A stretch of 64,000 bases of DNA from Trichoplax sp. H2 (taxonomy: Eukaryota; Placozoa; Uniplacotomia; Trichoplacea): contig NOWV01000191.1 of the NCBI GenBank assembly GCA_003344405.1, positions 62,001 to 126,000 on the forward strand, written 5' to 3'. Within the stretch, counting starts at the first letter, position 1. Every line of letters starts with the position of its first letter. Below are positions 1 through 12,604 of the stretch, piece after piece. The notes beneath the pieces were generated by a model. It saw nothing but the letters and a program-made list of their open reading frames with translations, had not been told where the DNA came from and searched no databases. Made by a program: the position numbers and the translations under genes.

Positions 1-161
1 TCACTATAATAGGCCTTAGCTTAATTGCTAGTAAGGCTAGTATATAATTGATTTCGACATATCTTTCAAAGTATTTAAATACTGCATAATTAGTCAATTT
101 TAAGCTGTAAACTTGGATTCTTAAATTTTAACCGAAATAACTATCAACGTTTAATTTTTAG

Positions 162-3088
162 GCCCTTTGCCAATTTTTAAAGCCCAATCCTCAAGAGTTA
201 CTACCTGCAAAGTAAATATATCGGTCTAAGCGGAATCTTATTTGCTATTCACTGTCTCTAAACTTACAAACTGATAATTGATTTTTTTTATCTATTTTAA
301 GCTATGATTGAAAGGAAGGCTATAAATTTGATCATACGTTTTTAAATCTTGAAACCTATCTAGGTTATCCGCAGGTGCTAGAACTTTTGGCAAGAATTTG
401 CTATGTAAAATTAAAGAAGCGTTAAGTGATTCTATGCAACAGCTGAGGTCGGCAAAGCTTCGGGGTAGGTTCATATAGTTGACTCACAAATTCTTTAATT
501 TTACCATAAATATGGGTATAATAACTAATGGAGTAAATTTATAATTATACAAAAAATTTAATACCGTAAAATTCACTTAATTTGTTTCTTTTGCAACAGT
601 GGCAGAATACTTTTGTTTAATGCTTATGCGCTTAACAACCATAAATCACATATTCCAGGTATGATTAATTTCGGTAGGCCTTTTCCAATAACGTATATTG
701 ATGAATATATGCTTCCTCAGTCAATTCTATAATTAGATATATATTTACTCCATCGTCTATCAGAATTGACATTAAATATGATGATAGATATTTGATTTTT
801 AATATATTGAGTTCATATCATGAATATAGAAATAAATAATGGTATTGTTATTAGTATCTTTATATCGAATAATCTCTTTATATACCTTATAGGAATCTCA
901 ATTAATACTTGGTAGTGGACTGTACATGGAGAAGATGCTACGTGATTGGCAGAATATAGATGTGAAGGAAATTTGTAACCAAAGCCTACAGTTGATAAAT
1001 ATCACCCCCATGAAGCATCGAATACTTGCCAAAAAGATTAACAAGTGTAAGTTGTATTTCACGATAAAGATAAATGTGAAGCTTTCACTGGTCGCTAGTT
1101 ATCATAAGTAAAAATATTTTTATGCTATTGATTTGTAATTGTAAAATATCGGTAAAAAATTTATGAACAATCTAATATTGATTTAATGGATTTGATAACG
1201 CAATGACCTTATAATGGCCTGTCTTACCAAAATAATTTATTATGAATCGATAATTTTTTAGCTTGCAAAGAATTTGAAAAATTGCTTGAAAATAAGGGGA
1301 ATCGTGCGACAATTATGAAATGGTTACATGTGATTGTGGATAGATTTATTCTTAAAGTTTGTAAAAGCCAGTTAATATTAGCAATTCATCTATATATAAA
1401 TAGTGAGAATTAAAATTATTAATATTACCTCGTACATTTTCGACTAGAAAAAAATGAAGAGGTACAATCGATTGCAAAGATGTAAACAACTTATGATGAT
1501 TTGGAATTATTTCACATCAAAAGTTATTCGCGAGTTAACACTGCACGGAGCCGATAGCTTTGGTAAAGAAGGAGATGATGTTAATTCTGCTTAAATTCAC
1601 TAAGCCACTAATTCACTATTTTGATGTACCAAATTGCCCTAGGTCATTTTCATTTAATTAACATGCTATGTAGCGAGTATTTAATGTATTTGTTGGAGGA
1701 AATCAGAAATGATGAAAGGCTAAAATTAAATTTAAATATGCTAAGGAAGGAACCAATTAAAGGTAAACATAAATAATAGGCATTAATGACGAGTCCAAGT
1801 TCAAAATTTTGTTCCCTAGCTTTAGTTTATATCTTTGATTGTTAATACTGTTCCTATAGGATAGATTCACTTAATCGATATCATAGCATATCAATATATT
1901 TGCATGCAATTATGATTCTGTGACTGGTTAATACATCAGATAATTTCCTCATTTAATGAGAAAGTCAAATGTATAATGGATTGTTAATTTCATTTATACT
2001 TTATAACAGAGTATATTCATGTACTTCATATCAATTTTAGCCATAAAGTTTAGCACTTATTTTTCGTATCTTTAAACCACTAAATGACGTTGTAAAATTG
2101 AACAACTAGATTTAGGCTAATAAATTTGAATTCAAACTATTTATCTAATGAATGATCTGTTATTTGTGTTATGTTGAATTAGCTAACTATATTTTTCATC
2201 TTGTTACTTCTTCAACTGAAATTTTGTAAAATAAGAAATCCATTAGGCGAAGTTTGCGTTTTTACTGCTTTTAGACTGAAGATTAAGTAAAAATCAGTAT
2301 ACCTTCGTAGCATATTTTAAATTATTCTAACTGTTATATAGATATTAGATTGATGATAGAACTCTTTAAAAGCAATCCACGGATCAAAAATTCAAGTTTA
2401 AATTCCACAAAGATTTCAATGGACCAGTCAAAGCAGCAAATACTAGAAGATCAACCTACTTTTGATATTTTTGCAGATCCAACTGTCGACACCATTTCTC
2501 CTGATCGTAATACAATGAGGAAATCTGTGGATTGCTTATACTATGAAACATCAACTATTGAGTCTTTGAATGATTCTGAAGATTTGTAAGTGACAGTTGT
2601 TTTGTGATCCTATAACTGGTTATTACTTATTTATTAAGAACACAGAACCTAATTATTAAAATTATCATATCTTTGGGTATGGTGCACGGTTTTAAAGTGC
2701 GGCTATATTAATTTTTGAAAGTGTATCTTTATCAATAAATATTTATGAATTTGCTAACGGCATTTTTAATTTGTTGCATAAATTTAGTATTACTATTCTT
2801 TTTTTAATTTGTTATTGATGGGCGCTATTTGATATAATTTAATATGATTAGGTATTTACTTATTAAATCTACGTCTAATTACTTGATAGTGATTGGAGTG
2901 AAGACTGCAGTATCTTTGAATACGACATCGATCTGCTACAGAATGATCTTTATCAACAAGATCAACAACTAATCTATGGAAATGGTAATGGAACTTCACA
3001 GAATATAAATTTATTTCATCCCAATCAGTATGCATATGGAATAAATGACGGTCAAATTAATACACCAAATCCATATATTGAGATATAA
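162..3088 (+). CDS. RFX family transcription factor, 3' part (C-terminal dimerization region)
   Basis: Nine exons join in frame: 162-211, 364-464, 600-658, 893-1046, 1262-1356, 1448-1562, 1643-1762, 2342-2585, 2890-3088 (stop TAA at 3086). They total 1137 nt, giving 378 residues. Recognition rests on the conserved RFX C-terminal region: MIWNYFTSKVIRELTLHGAD followed by SFGHFHLINMLCSEYLMYLL matches the family pattern of aromatic-S-x-VIR-x-LTL and FHLI-x-x-L-x-x-EY, and the upstream exons align with the preceding B/C-type helices (LSAGARTFGKNLL, LTTINHIFQESQLILGSG). RFX proteins bind X-box DNA as dimers and control ciliary and other genes. The winged-helix DNA-binding domain is not in the window; it must lie to the left. 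The tail after residue about 240 is acidic and Ser/Asn/Gln-rich. The donor at 1357 (GTTTGT) is weak; the exon 1448 acceptor could also be at 1460. An AATAAA at 3202 may be the polyadenylation signal. Paralog assignment within RFX1-4/6 is not possible. Confidence 0.88.
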
Positions 3089-4302
3089 TGGACGTTCCTA
3101 TTTTTTACATCAATATTTTGCAGCAGTATATTAGTACAATTATCTATTTTGATGTCTCTCTTTAAAACATGGGCGAGAATTTAATCTGGAAAAATCTATC
3201 TAATAAATCTAATATGATACAGCATCTGATCTTAAAGCCTTATTGGGAGAAATTTTTACTAACGTATTTAAGAATTGTTCATCTGTATAAAGCGACTAAT
3301 CATAACATTTCAATGATTAACATTAATCGCACATATACCATACATACAGTGTGTTATTTGTTAGTATTCCAGTTGTAGCCTAATCGTTGGGCTTCTTAAG
3401 TGGCAAATTTAATTATTCTCTTAGCCACATATCTCTTAACGCAGAATTTTATTTTAAATTTTGAATGTCACTCATAACTGATCATTAACGTAAAGTTTGC
3501 ATTTACTGATGTGAATTTAATTCAAAGAACATGGTTAATATGTTGCTTTCAATATCCTAGCGATTCGTTAAGCTAGATGGTAAAAGAACGATAAGTATGC
3601 ATTACTGGAAAATAATCAATTATCAGCATAAAATAAGTACGAACAATGCATAGTTTAATATGTTGCTTGCAGTACTCTAGCTATCATTTAAAGCTAGATA
3701 TTTAAAAAGTTATGAGTATTCTTTAAGGAATTTGTATATGGCCAATTTTACATGACGCGTGTATTTACTGCCATGGACCTTAATAATTTGATCTTTCTGA
3801 TCCAAACATGCCTTAATTTTCTGTTAAACTATCAGATCTAAATGATTACGGCTATTGCATAATATAACCATTGCAGTAGATAAAATAAAAATAGAATTAA
3901 TTTTTTAATATAATAAAACTTATCTAATTTTAGCAATTTATATTCACAGTCTATAGCGGTAAAGCCTTTAACCTTATTTTCTACTTTCAGATGAAATTAA
4001 TACAAATAAATTAATAGTCAGCCCAATATTCAACTTTTACTTTTATTTCAATAACTGTTTTGTTAATAACAAATTGTTTGTATGTTTAGAAATTATCTGC
4101 CACTAATAATTAAGTAAAATAATAATGTATTTTTTCCTCTATTGTGGGATACATATGATAATGAAGACCATCACGCTATCGCAAATAAAGATAATACCGT
4201 AATATTAACTCCAAAGCCATCTGAGAATAATAACGAGATGATCCTGCATGCTTCTATAATTACAATGATTGAGTTTTGTTTCAGGTTCAGTTTAGATGTT
4301 AT
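3089..4302. other. Intergenic stretch between convergent RFX and REXO4 genes
   Basis: No gene is supported. Open frames at 3169-3378 and 4142-4327 (+) lack splice context and family similarity; the second has fairly balanced codons (TYDNEDHHAIANKDN) but overlaps the probable REXO4 3' end and has no acceptor. A diverged direct repeat lies at 3529-3720. Confidence 0.6.
3529..3720. repeat. Diverged direct repeat, two copies of about 72 bp, 120 bp apart
   Basis: Both copies contain TTAATATGTTGCTT followed by a similar CTAGC..AGCTAGAT segment and a short AAAG..TA(A/T)GAGTAT-like end. The anchors fall at 3541 and 3661. The copies are only partly identical, so the duplication is old. No coding function is seen. 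Confidence 0.7.
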
Positions 4303-4308
4303 TTTATT
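4303..4308 (-). terminator. Probable polyadenylation signal of REXO4
   Basis: AATAAA on the minus strand, about 100 nt past the REXO4 stop codon. It is the canonical animal signal at a plausible distance; no transcript evidence is available. Confidence 0.5.
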
Positions 4309-4406
4309 ACGTTTCAGAAAGGGATAGACTGAGTCTATTATGTTACATATATCAGATATAAAATGACAACATACTTATAAAGTTCTGTCTAAGATATATT
4401 AATCAA

Positions 4407-6214
4407 TTACATGCTTGTTTTAATACGGTTGTGAGGCTTTTTCTTTTTCAGGGATAATTCCCATTCTTTCTTAAAACGATTATACAATTGAATGCAGGCT
4501 CTTGCATCTTCAACTGATGAATGCTGACCAATTTGGATATCTAAACCTAGAATTTCTTTTGCTAATTTTCGTAATGATGGTGTATGGCCCTTGTTTACCT
4601 GACGAAAAAAACTAAAGGTTGACGTATCCCTGAGTCGCTTTTTTGGATGTCCTAACATTAATTGCTTTAGATCATTCTTGATAGCATGGCCAACCAAAGT
4701 ACGTCCTTGAATAATTTCAAAGACTTCAGTTTGAACAGTAGCAAAATCAGGAGCATTGAGCAAGTTGTCAGCAATAATTCCGCTAACGGGTGTTCTATAA
4801 TCGGTCACTTTCTCAATTGGCTTAACATACTTATCATAGATGGTTTCTCCATAACTATTAACAATTGAAACTCGCGCTAAAGCGCTTTCTTTTCCATCGT
4901 ATCCAATTCCAACCATTTCACAATCCAAGGCAATAACTGCTGTTGTTTTTTTACTGTACAATGATAATATCGAGACGTAAATAAACTTGCCTACCGAAAC
5001 TATTTAAACTACTTTAATCCATTACATTTAATGTCACAAGAGGTACCTTTCCTCCGCATTAACGGATTGTTCTGGCTGGGAAAGGACAGGAGTAACCGCC
5101 GATTGGCGTATTTGTTCACTTTTGGTCTGCATTTCAGCCATTTGGATGTCTTCATAATTGACATCGTCAAACCAGATCTGATTCTGGCTATTCTTGTTAT
5201 CCTGTACACTATCATTTTTATGTTGATTTCCATGTGTATTTTTCTTCCAATTACCGCCCGATTTCTTACGATAGAATTTCTTAGGTATCTTCTCATCCTT
5301 TTTAGTTAGCTCCTGGAATATGAAAAAATATTCTTGAAAGATTTATTTCTTTATATTAGTAATCCAAGTGAACGCACTTGTCAATCTCAAGCTTGATAAG
5401 GAAAAACTTTTTGTCAGTATTGAATCTACCGTAAGCTAAATGTTTCAATCTACACCTTTAAATATATCATGCAGTTTAGAACTATCGAAGTTGTAATAAT
5501 TTTGTATTACGCATTTCATACACATTCAATCATTGACATGATTGTCTACAATAGTTTATTGAATTAAGAGAACATTTCGTACAAAATAACCTTGCCGTCT
5601 AAGAAGTAGGGTGATGAAACAGAATTTTAATATGATCTACGTAGTCAACGATGTATTCTTATTCATTTTTATCGTTTAATTCATTACACTAAGCCATTAA
5701 AATAAAAAATCGATTGGACTAGTCTCCTACGTCCATCTCATCGTCATCTAACTGCAGTGTATTACCGATGGTGGCTAGATAATGCATTCATCCTATCGTC
5801 TACTAACTTACACAATATACTGAACAGGATGACAGTTTCTGAAAAATCGGCTAAACAGCCAGTAGTTGACTAGTAAAGACAATTTAATGTACAGTACTCG
5901 ACGAAGAAGTTGTTGTTGATTTTACTTTACTATACGAAACAAACAACATTCAGTAGTACAGCGCGTGTTCTATAGCTACAACAGCCTGCGTGCAGAAATG
6001 GTACTGCCTATTTTTACCAGCAATAGCGAATCTGCCTTGCACTGTACTTTGCTACTACCTTTTGTAATAGTTTCCAGTTATCCATTCCAGATTGTTTGTT
6101 CCTCTGCATGACTAACTGGATGCATTCTTGAGAAATTTTCTCTTTGGATGCCTCACTCTTCTTACTGTGAGTCCTTTTGCGACGATCTGGATTACGATGC
6201 TTGGATTTAGCCAT
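4407..6214 (-). CDS. REXO4: REXO4-type 3'-5' exonuclease (DEDDh family)
   Basis: Three exons on the minus strand: 6214-6059 (start ATG at 6214), 5312-5047, 4953-4407 (stop). Phases are 0 and 2 and the product is 322 residues (human REXO4 is about 420). The catalytic domain begins near residue 149 with ALDCEMVG (D151, E153), continues with HAIKNDLK (D235) and ends with HSSVEDARA (H285, D290), the complete DEDDh set. The middle exon carries IWFDDV (98-103), a conserved REXO4 element just before the nuclease domain. The first exon is rich in Lys/Arg and ends DNWKLLQK, like the NWKALQ region of human REXO4, so nucleolar location is likely. The family acts in rRNA processing (yeast Rex4). The first two exons are seen only after splicing, since the exon 3 reading frame opens with a spurious upstream methionine inside the intron. 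Introns are 93 and 746 bp. Confidence 0.93.
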
Positions 6215-8982
6215 TGCAATTTCTCAATGTCGACGAATGAAACTACTGTACTGTATATCCCAAAATAAGTCCACCAAAAAGTATCCACTCGATTATTTAC
6301 AGCTAGCTAGGATGATCATCTGGATCAAGAATAGAGATAGAAACTACGCTAGTCAACCATGGCAAAATGCAGAACTGAGCATCAATATACTATGCAAGTT
6401 CTGCAATGCAAAGTTGCAGAATTGCAGCAAAAGTTGCAAAGGTATCGAATGGCCCAACAGCAAGGGCCAATTGGCCATGCGCGTATGCAGTACAGCACGC
6501 TACAGTGCACAGTGTACAGTACGACCCTACCTATCGAGTGCTAGTCTTATGTAGCGTTCGTGGATAACGTTCATAACAACTGTAGTAATATGATGAGAGA
6601 GTGCAGTACTACACGTTAAGTCTACAGTCTACAGTATTATAATTCATACTGTACAGTACGGTACAGTACGGAACGGTATAGTACGAAACGGTGCAGTACC
6701 ATAAATCATCGTTCTTCGCATGAACAGTTACAGTACACTACACTACAGTACAGTACTGTACACTCTAGTTATTGTACTGTGGACAGGATGAGTACTTAAC
6801 GTACTGCATTGCAGACTTTCGCTTCAAGAATCGACAAAGTCTTGGTGCCTCTTCCTGGCGAAAGATGGTAATTGACTTTTTGGTTGCTTAATTCTCATTC
6901 TCCAATAAACTTGAAAGTGTAAATTGGGAATCATAGTATGATTAATTGATAGACGTACATGTATAGCGTTGAGTAGTAACTAATACGGATGGAAGATACA
7001 TTATGATAAGATCAAGTGTAAAGTTTGTACGCTCATCCTCTTTCCTCCTTTACCACGAATACGCTAACTTATTTTGCTATATGAATTTTCTTATTCTCAA
7101 ATATGTCCTTCAAAACTTCCTATTATGGCTTGGTCCAATCGGTAGTCTGCATTGTTTAATTTTCAAAGCTTACTAGTGGTGGTATTACTACTTATCTGCA
7201 CGTGCGCCTACGTTCGCCTTCTGTGGCCACGATTACTACAAAGAGAACATACTGGGTAAATAACTATTCACTTAAAATGATAGTTCGTAAATGCTGTACG
7301 TAGATGCTTGAATCAGGTTGATCTTATAGTTCTGATGTAGGAAAGGAGACAATATTTCGTACTAGTATTGTAGCTATCGATAGACAGTTTATTTTTGCCA
7401 TGATAAATTATAACATCCAGTCCGAATGAATATATAGAGTGTATTTAGGCTTACATAGATACTCCGATCGTATGAATAGTCGTTTTACGCATATTTTCTC
7501 ATGAACGAGCAAAACCCTAACATGATAGGAATGTACTGGACGTAGAGCGTAAAAGAGTTTAATTTACCTTCAATGCCTTTACTTGTAGTTAATATTACAT
7601 CCTTAGCTTTTACCTTCTGCATTATACAAAAAATCAATCAAGTTATGTTGTAAGTGTATTATGTAGCTTATCAAAAATATAAATCATTACCACCGTTGAT
7701 TTAGTACGTATTACATAAATTTAAAATGAATCTTTCTACTGTTCTCTTGCCAGTTCATAAGTTAATCTCTTGATAACGGTACATTACCATGCAAGCTGCC
7801 AATTGTATCTAAATCAGACATTCTTACTTTTTGTATGGCTGTCATTTGTTATTTTAGGTACCGAAATTTCTTTTGGAAAGCGGGGAGAATAGGTACATTG
7901 AATACTAACAGCGAATGATAATGAAGTAGATATTCTTATGGGAATAAAGTTTCTGTGAATAACTATAGTGACTGATGCTCGTATGTCAGGGATTAATATA
8001 AAAATCGAATAGATAATCGACTTCCATTCTTGCTGCAATGATATAACTATGTGTAACTTGATAATCAATATTTGCCTATACTGTACGAAAAATCGTTTGA
8101 TAATGGACGAATCATTCAGCATGGATAGAATTCTTTATAATTAATTATTGAAATCAGCATTGATCAGTAATTACGAAGTATACAGCGTGCATACATTGTA
8201 AAATCGCACTGTTTATGTAGATTTCCAGTTGATGAAGTTATTGCTATACGAACGTCAGTGTACTTGTATGATGATATGTAGCTGTAGTTTGTTAGGCATT
8301 TTGTACAACGATATGTTGTAGTTTAAATGAAGAGACTTTTAGAATGTTATTTTCTAATTGCAGGCGAGAGAAAAAGCCCTTATGTAGCTGTATTCTGTGT
8401 AGCAATGGCTGTTTCGATTCTCGTCCTATAGGTGGAATGACAAGGTTGATCATACGCAACTCGAGGGAATTAATGCTTGGACTCCGATAATGGGTTATAA
8501 ATTTTGTAAACAGATCTTGTCCAAGAACGATTATAATCAACAATTTCACTGTTGCTTTTCGCATTATTAACAAATTCTGGCGCTAGCATTCAGATAGAAT
8601 TATTTAAAATTTGTCAATTTAAAGGTATATAATTCTCGATCAATATTAATTCTAGCCACACCTTCATGATATAAATATCGCATGATTTTTGTATCTGTCA
8701 ATTCTGATGTTAATTGCAATGTCAAGTGTATATAATAAAGGAAAGATAGTTGGACTAGCCCTAAATCATCTCAAATCGTAGTTCACCGGAATTAGCTTGG
8801 ACTTATAATATCGTACGCTGAAAACAGAAAATTAAAGTTTATTTACCGTAATGTTTAAATGAAATTACACGGCTCACAACGATATGCCAGCAGTTGATAA
8901 TTAATCGCAACCAGAACAATGCATCACTCATTTGGTATAAACTACATAAAAAAGTGAATTATACCTCTCTCTCAATATATAA
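6215..8982. other. Intergenic region upstream of REXO4 and downstream of TMEM101
   Basis: No gene is firmly supported. The part nearest REXO4 (6487-6775) is full of palindromic ACAGTAC sequence. Open frames on the minus strand at 7814-8122 and 8292-8573 are within the length expected by chance at this base composition. A possible plus-strand exon at 8432-8570 (acceptor CTATAG, then WNDKVDHTQLEGINAW) and one at 7169-7255 have plausible splice sites but no partners or family match. Confidence 0.5.
6487..6775. repeat. Palindromic GTAC/ACAGT cluster upstream of REXO4
   Basis: Dense overlapping ACAGTAC, GTACAGT and GTACTGT words. It contains a perfect 12-bp palindrome TACAGTACTGTA at 6749-6760, and a 22-bp segment at 6501-6522 whose exact reverse complement occurs at 11253-11274. 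It lies about 270-560 bp upstream of the REXO4 start codon. A role as promoter element or mobile-element remnant is inferred only. Confidence 0.75.
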
Positions 8983-8988
8983 TTTATT
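8983..8988 (-). terminator. Probable polyadenylation signal of TMEM101
   Basis: AATAAA on the minus strand about 55 nt downstream of the TMEM101 stop codon. Confidence 0.45.
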
Positions 8989-9042
8989 AGCCCTTAACTA
9001 TTAGCATAATTTTAATAAAAAGTAAAAAATTTATATACTGTA

Positions 9043-10728
9043 CTATTGTGTATCCGTAAACATTAATATCCACAATTGAAACGATATGAAAATATTTCTC
9101 GACATCATATGATATTGAGGCCACCGCTGCATTTTGGTATGAGATCTCATCCAGTACTTTACATCTCCATCAACCAGTAAGGTTGTAAAGAATAATTGTA
9201 GGAAAAGGCATCTGTACATTTGAATCTTTTCAAATTCACTTATAATGCATAAACCGTAAAGTACATATGCAACAACGTATACCATTACTATAGAACCACC
9301 ACCAGGCATATGAATAATAAGAGCTTTACGATCTTCCTCGCTATTCATCAGTAACCATGCACTGCTAATAGCGTAGACGCCGAGAGCAATACGGCCATAA
9401 CGAAGAAGGTACTTGGTTTTGGGTTCTCCACTACGACGATCCGCATTAACGCCACCTGATATCATCACATATCCACCAATAAGACCAAGATTTCTTGCAA
9501 AGAGTCTGACCTTATGGTATGAAATGGGAAAGGCAATAAATGCGAGTTAAGGCGTAATTTCATCTGTAAGCTAAGCAGTGTCAATAACAATGTAGCACGT
9601 TGTTATGAAGTAATATTTGAATATTGTAACAGGCAGCTGAGGTAACTGCAGTATTATATAAAGATATATTTCCATTAAAAGTTGCGCTATAGCTCAAGAA
9701 CTGGCAGTCTCAGTAGCTATGTAATCATACACTACATACGAGTAATACAGAGCGTTTCTCATAGCTTTACTCACACGCATATATATTAGAGTAACGCTGT
9801 ATACTTGTATAGCTGGTAGGTAATTACTGCTACTTCAACCTTCTTAAATAGTATATTCTGCAATAACTACGCACTCATTACGTTGGCATTGGCTGATGCT
9901 ATCAGAAGGTAGTAAAGTACAATAACCCAGTTGAAATACAACATTATGCACATCCGAAAGTATAATAGCTAGCATAGCCTAAAGCATTTATTTCATGATT
10001 CGGAATAATAATGATTTTTAGTTTTGTATCTTTCAACTATCTAAATTAAGCGTTTTATTTAATTCATACTCTAACGTATACTCTAACGTATAGGAATGTA
10101 CTGCCTTGTACCACATGAAATAGCTGGTGTGATGACCTTGTCATCATGAAGATGACTCGATCTCAAAATGCAGCAATAATAAATTAATACACTGACCACA
10201 TATCGTATACGTCTACTTATAAGGGCGTGTACTGTATACTCGTATACGCGTCCGTTTACTATACAAGTGTACATCAAGGTAGTTAAGGCATGCAAAAGAC
10301 ATTATTCAATACTTTTTGTACCATTCTATTTGCGTATTTTATTGCTAATATACGGTATTGCCCGGTTATAAGATATTAAGTATAACAATCCAGTTATTAC
10401 GTCTATCAAGTACCTTCGTCCACTGGTGATATTCTGATCTTAATGGAGAGCTTTGAATAGTTAAGGATATCAAGAACAGTTGCGCTGCAAATATCAACGC
10501 ACACATACGTTTTTGGATATCGAAGCACATTCCAGTACCAACAGCAACAGCTAAAAATAAATAACCGATCAGGACATGATGTGGCATGCCGTAATCTTTT
10601 TCTACATGAGGTTGGACTGAAAGAGTTAAGCAGATGAAAAAAGCTTCGAGGAAAGGATAACGTTCGACAAGAAAGTTGCCAACTCGCACCGCCTTTGCAG
10701 CAGGCACATCAAAGCCTAATATTAACAT
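9043..10728 (-). CDS. TMEM101: TMEM101-like multipass membrane protein
   Basis: Two exons on the minus strand: 10728-10414 and 9510-9043, joined in phase 0 (donor AAG|GTACTT, acceptor CATAAG|GTC). The product is 260 residues, against about 257 in human TMEM101. The second exon carries the best family match, LGVYAISSAWLL then SEEDRKALIIHMPGGG, equivalent to the vertebrate LGIYLI..SKEDR..HLPGG segment, and a later LLVDGDVKYW. The junction restores WTKVRLFARN, matching vertebrate WLKVRMYSR. Several hydrophobic segments of about 20 residues suggest roughly eight membrane passes. The start ATG at 10728 places the first conserved RYPF at the same distance as in human; no upstream coding exon is needed. 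The family is poorly characterised; human TMEM101 came up in NF-kB activation screens. The intron is 903 bp and holds only chance open frames. Confidence 0.9.
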
Positions 10729-11108
10729 CTTCTCAGGTATTTTCAATCAATAAATATTATCTAACACAGAATACAATAAAGTGACGATAGAGGGAACAAA
10801 CTTTACACTTTACAGTAGCACATATATATCTGTATATGTAATTGCTAGCTTCCAATATCTCAAAATACTGAAAACGGACAGTGTTGAAGTTGATTGTAAT
10901 CCAGTCGACTCTTCGTATCAATTGAACTCCAGCACGAATCAAGAGCTCATACTGTGCGTCTTAAAGGCTGAGTACTGTATAGTGTGCATTAGAATTTGGA
11001 AGGCTATGTTTTCTGAATGACTGTCCGAAGTCCACACCTTCTGTAGACTCGAGACGCCGAGTCGCTGATTGTTTTGCCAAGGCCCAACAGGATGGGGAGG
11101 GGTATTTA

Positions 11109-11275
11109 GCCATAGAGTACAGTACAGTACAGTATAGAGGTTCATTAAAAAGAGAAAAATAACCGTCCGTCCATAGACTACTGGATGAAGCCTGGGCGTA
11201 CAGTACTGTACAGTACAGTGTACAGTATCTAAAAAGGTCCATAAAACTGTGTGTACTGTACACTGTGCACTGTAC
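11109..11275. repeat. Palindromic GTAC/ACAGT cluster upstream of TMEM101
   Basis: Runs of AGTAC and ACAGT, with TACAGTACTGTA at 11199-11210 and a 22-bp segment at 11253-11274 identical to the reverse complement of 6501-6522. It sits 380-550 bp upstream of the TMEM101 start codon and interrupts open frames on both strands. Confidence 0.75.
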
Positions 11276-12604
11276 CGCAAGTCCATAGCGATCGAGTGTT
11301 TGTTTAAAAATATGTAGAACCCTGATCATCGCTATCACGCGTTTGCGCAGTGGTACGGAAAAAACATCAAGTCGAACCGTAGTGTAGTGGTAAAAGAAAA
11401 CCTTCTATGAACTGTGGCGATCGGTGGGAGCGAACTAATTTCATAGCATTCGCTGATTAATTCGAGATTGAAGAAACGTTGATAGGTAAAGCTATTGAAG
11501 AAGAATGTCTTCGCCTTCAGATGAAGCTGTAGCCTGTACAAAGCGCCCTGCAGGTTGTAAATAAATCGAATAGTACTATAATAAGTACCTAAAAATCTTC
11601 AATAGAGCACAGTCAACTCAGATAATTTTGTACTATCATTAGCACAGTGAACGTGCCGTAGCAGTATTTATTTATTTACTCTGACAACTTATCTTTCCTT
11701 CTTAGTATTAATTCCAGTTGAAACGTTAACTACATAAGGTCTTGCTTTCTTCTCAATTTATAAGATACTATGACTGTATAGTTGTCTCCAGAGTATGAGG
11801 ATGATTGTATTTCGTATGGATGGTTGATAATTGTTATTAATAGGAAATGTACAGCAATAGTCATGCACACATACCACTTCACATCGTGGCGTTTTATGCT
11901 GTGATCCTGTTCACTACAGTAGTGGCAGATAGCCTGTAATGTTATGGATTATCGATTTAGGGTTATATGTTATGATACAGCGTTAGGGTGATATGCATGA
12001 TGACATTTACTATATCCAATATGATCCAATGACTTTCATACAATCAATTTTACACTATACCATAGTCTATTGCCGGACACTTGAAATCATTCATAATGTA
12101 CAAATGAGCACAGTGATAGCAAGGAATAAGGAAAGAATACATCAAGTATGACTGATAGTGTTGGTTGAAGTGGAAAAATACGAACTGCTTTTCTTATGCA
12201 GTAGTACAATTTTGCATTTACTAGAGAGTCATGCTGATAGTTTTTAGTTCTTTTTGCGTACGCGGTACATATATATTGTATTCGGCTATGAAATAGGGCG
12301 GTGTTTTTCGAGTCTGTGTGCGCAGTAAACCCGTATGGTAAATCGAGTTTCAGCGAGTCCCCTGTAGCGCAAACTTTTAAAATTTAGTATGATGAAACAT
12401 AGCGAAGCTTATAAGACTATGTTCGATAGATAGTACTTTTATACAAATTACTCCACTAAGAAAAAGACTAATACAGGATAGCAACCAATTTTACCGCTTG
12501 AAGTTTAGTTAATTTCAATAAGCGTTCTTTTACTGTACGTCTTGAATAACACGGTAGACTGACGAAAAACTCGAATCAGCCATTTTTTATATCTGTTCTA
12601 GTGT

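Noticed and set aside
292-474. Minus-strand open frame of 60 codons at the left edge
   Set aside because: It is antisense to the RFX exon at 364-464, whose plus-strand frame fits the family and joins neighbouring exons in phase.
7169-7255. Possible plus-strand exon with CGHDYYKEN resembling the CGHEY motif of glyoxalase II
   Set aside because: No other metallo-beta-lactamase motif (THxHxDH) seen nearby, and another reading frame of the same stretch is also open.
8432-8570. Plus-strand frame after a CTATAG acceptor (WNDKVDHTQLEG) as a terminal exon
   Set aside because: No upstream exon in matching phase and no family similarity; left as unproven.
8292-8573. Minus-strand frame with VLGQDLFTKF, reminiscent of a retroelement protease
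   Set aside because: The match is a few residues only; no reverse transcriptase or integrase motif nearby, and this length is expected by chance.
11360-11450. tRNA-like A-box (TAGTGTAGTGGT) suggesting a tRNA gene
   Set aside because: No matching B-box (GGTTCGANNCC) at the right distance and no cloverleaf could be drawn.
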